This document shows positions 4,466-6,207 of a DNA stretch of 6,207 nucleotides, piece by piece. A program made the translations under genes and the position numbers. The notes under the pieces were generated by a model, which did no database searches, had not been told where the DNA came from, and was given only the letters and a program-made list of their open reading frames with translations. The DNA is from SOIA01 sp050116035. Lineage in GTDB: Bacteria; Acidobacteriota; Aminicenantia; Aminicenantales; Aminicenantaceae. How positions within the stretch are numbered: the first letter of the stretch is position 1; each line of letters begins with the position of its first letter. Where the stretch lies: NCBI GenBank assembly GCA_050116035.1, contig JASFPJ010000207.1, positions 1 to 6,207 of the forward strand, read 5' to 3'.

Positions 4466-6207
4466 CTATTCATACCGCAGGGAATCGACAGGATTAGCGG
4501 TGGCGGCTTTGATGGACTGGTAGCTGACAGTGAACAGGGCAATAACTAATGCTGCCAGAGCAGACAGGACGAAAATCCAGAGGCCCATTGAAGTCCTGTA
4601 GGCGAAGTTTTTCAACCATTTGCTCATGAAATAATAAGAGACCGGCCAGGCTAGAGCATTGGCCATGCAAACTAACAGTATAAATTCCTTCGATAAATTG
4701 GTCACAATATGAATGATCGATGCGCCGAGCACTTTCCGGATTCCTATCTCTTTTGTTTTCTGCTGAGCCATGTGGGCGGCCAGTCCATAAAGGCCGAGAC
4801 AGGAGATGAATATTGCAATAAGAGCGAAAGAGTTGAATATCGTCTTCGTCTTCTGTTCGGAGTTATAGAGCCGCTCCACGGCTTCATCCAGAAACGTATA
4901 TTCCAGCGGAAAGCCCGGATTGAACGCATTATACACTCTCTGGACCGAGGCGATGGCTTCCTTTGTCTGTTCTGACCTGAATTTAACGAATGCATATCTG
5001 TCCCAGCCAGGATCGATCCGCAGCACAAGCGGTTCAATCTCTTTTTGCAGAGATTTGTAATGAAAATCTTCGACAACCCCGACGATTTGTCCCTCATATT
5101 CCCAAAGCTTGAACTTGGATCCGATGGGATTTTTCAGACCCATGGCTTGGACAGCCGTCTCATTGACGATAAAGGACTGTGTGGAACCGTCCACCGGGAA
5201 TTCTCTCGAAAAGTCCCGCCCGGCGATAATATTCATGTTGAATGTCTTTATATAGTCATGATCGACCGAAAACTGATGGATCGAGAGACGGGTTTCCGGG
5301 TCTTTCCCTTCCCATGAAAAAGCGCCAGTTGAGTGAACTGTGTAGGTCGGGATATCCGAGGAAGCCGTGACTCCGGTAATATTCGCATCCCGGAGAAGCT
5401 CTGATTTGAACGCATCATACTGGTTCCTGACATTCGCCCTCTTTCTAAAATAGATCATCGATTCCTTCTCATATCCCAATTCCTTGTTCAGCATATAATG
5501 GGTCTGTCTATACACGATTATGGTTCCGACAATGAGCATGATGGAGAGTGTAAACTGGACCACCACCAGCGAACGCCTGAACAGCGATTTTCCGGATCTG
5601 GATGAAAATGTCAGACCGGTGCCTTTTATCGAATCCACCGGCTTAAAGGATGACTGCACCAATGCGGGATAGCTTCCGGATACCAGCCCTGTAAGCAGCA
5701 TGATGCCAAACAGTCCCATCAGAAACACCGGCTCTTTTATTGAATCAAGTGTAAGCAACTTCCCTGACAAATTGTTGAAGGCGGGAAGGAGCAGATAGAC
5801 CAGGAATATGGCGGCGACAAAGGATATTACCGTCATAAAAAGGGACTCCCCGTAGAACTGAGCGATAATGTGATGTCTGGTCGCCCCAACTACTTTTCTC
5901 AGACCGACCTCTTTCGACCGTTTTTCAGACCGGGCTGTGCTCAAATTCATGAAATTGATGCAGGCGATCAAAAGAACAAACAGCGCGATCACCGAAAAGG
6001 CGAAGACGTAAATCGATTTATTCTCTGTACTACCGTATAAATCGATGGAATAATCAGAGCGCAAATGGATATCTGTCAACAGCTGGAGTATCAGTTTTGT
6101 TCTGCTCTCGGAGTATATCTTTTTTTTATAATCATAGACTTTATCTGAAATGTGCTGAAAGGACGCGTTCTCTGCAAGCTGAACGTATGTCGTGTAATTG
6201 TCGGTCC
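4466..6207 (-). CDS. FtsX/MacB-type ABC transporter permease (5' end outside window)
   Basis: The frame stays open to the right edge: upstream of the TTG at 6079 it reads TDNYTTYVQLAENASF, which aligns with TNRILTYVRL at residues 288-297 of the other permease. The TTG is therefore an internal leucine codon, and roughly 210-290 N-terminal residues are missing, depending on whether a prefix domain is present. The visible 579 residues hold the end of the first extracytoplasmic domain, TM2-4 with the FtsX motif KEVGLRKVVGATRHHI, the central TM5 (VVVQFTLSIMLIVGTIIVY), a second extracytoplasmic domain (GLKNPIGSKFKLWEYEG, VVEDFHYKSL) and the last three helices with KEIGIRKVLGAS. It ends in NPVDSLRYE. 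It is a paralogue of the 656-3241 product along the whole visible length, with the same two-FtsX-core design and no ATPase domain. Substrate unknown. No clear terminator follows; hicBA begins 126 bp downstream. Confidence 0.93.
   Translation of the reverse strand, partial: TDNYTTYVQLAENASFQHISDKVYDYKKKIYSESRTKLILQLLTDIHLRSDYSIDLYGSTENKSIYVFAFSVIALFVLLIACINFMNLSTARSEKRSKEVGLRKVVGATRHHIIAQFYGESLFMTVISFVAAIFLVYLLLPAFNNLSGKLLTLDSIKEPVFLMGLFGIMLLTGLVSGSYPALVQSSFKPVDSIKGTGLTFSSRSGKSLFRRSLVVVQFTLSIMLIVGTIIVYRQTHYMLNKELGYEKESMIYFRKRANVRNQYDAFKSELLRDANITGVTASSDIPTYTVHSTGAFSWEGKDPETRLSIHQFSVDHDYIKTFNMNIIAGRDFSREFPVDGSTQSFIVNETAVQAMGLKNPIGSKFKLWEYEGQIVGVVEDFHYKSLQKEIEPLVLRIDPGWDRYAFVKFRSEQTKEAIASVQRVYNAFNPGFPLEYTFLDEAVERLYNSEQKTKTIFNSFALIAIFISCLGLYGLAAHMAQQKTKEIGIRKVLGASIIHIVTNLSKEFILLVCMANALAWPVSYYFMSKWLKNFAYRTSMGLWIFVLSALAALVIALFTVSYQSIKAATANPVDSLRYE

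Noticed and set aside
4466..6079. TTG at 6079 as the start of the right-hand permease
   Set aside because: The open frame continues to the window edge and its translation aligns with the interior of the other permease, so this TTG is an internal leucine codon.
1..6207. CRISPR array, tRNA, rRNA or riboswitch
   Set aside because: No regularly spaced direct repeats and no cloverleaf or recognisable aptamer sequence were seen on either strand.

Overview
This window looks like a bacterial chromosome segment of moderate GC (roughly mid-40s percent by eye). It holds two large FtsX/MacB-type ABC transporter permeases, a PadR regulator overlapping one of them, a HicBA toxin-antitoxin pair, and the end of a TPR protein. 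A PadR regulator next to a permease with an N-terminal 'permease prefix' domain is common in Acidobacteriota, Candidatus Aminicenantes and Bacteroidota. The wording of the proteins reminds me most of Aminicenantes, but that placement is an impression, not something I could test.

Layout: positions 1-639 (+) carry the 3' part of a TPR-repeat gene that enters from the left edge. Everything else is on the minus strand. Read in the direction of transcription from the right edge, it is: a 5'-truncated permease (6207-4466); a 125-bp gap with a good sigma70-type promoter; hicB (4339-3995) overlapping hicA (4007-3780); a decayed scrap of a third permease 3' end (3777-3715); a padR leader region; padR (3567-3232); and a complete 861-residue permease (3241-656), which ends 16 bp from the convergent TPR gene.

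How the parts may work together: PadR and the 861-aa permease overlap by 10 bp and are almost certainly co-transcribed, with PadR probably repressing its own operon. Both permeases have the two-FtsX-domain architecture and end in the same NPVDSLRYE tail. No ATPase gene is visible, so the ATP-binding partner must be encoded elsewhere. hicBA has its own promoter and appears to be an independent cassette sitting between permease units.

The most notable item is the scrap at 3715-3777. It translates, in frame and without gaps, to a degraded copy of the permease C-terminus (PVDSLKYE-stop, with three internal stops) and begins immediately after the hicA stop codon. This suggests the locus was once a longer permease array and that hicBA now occupies the place of a lost member. 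I found no evidence for an entirely new type of system here.
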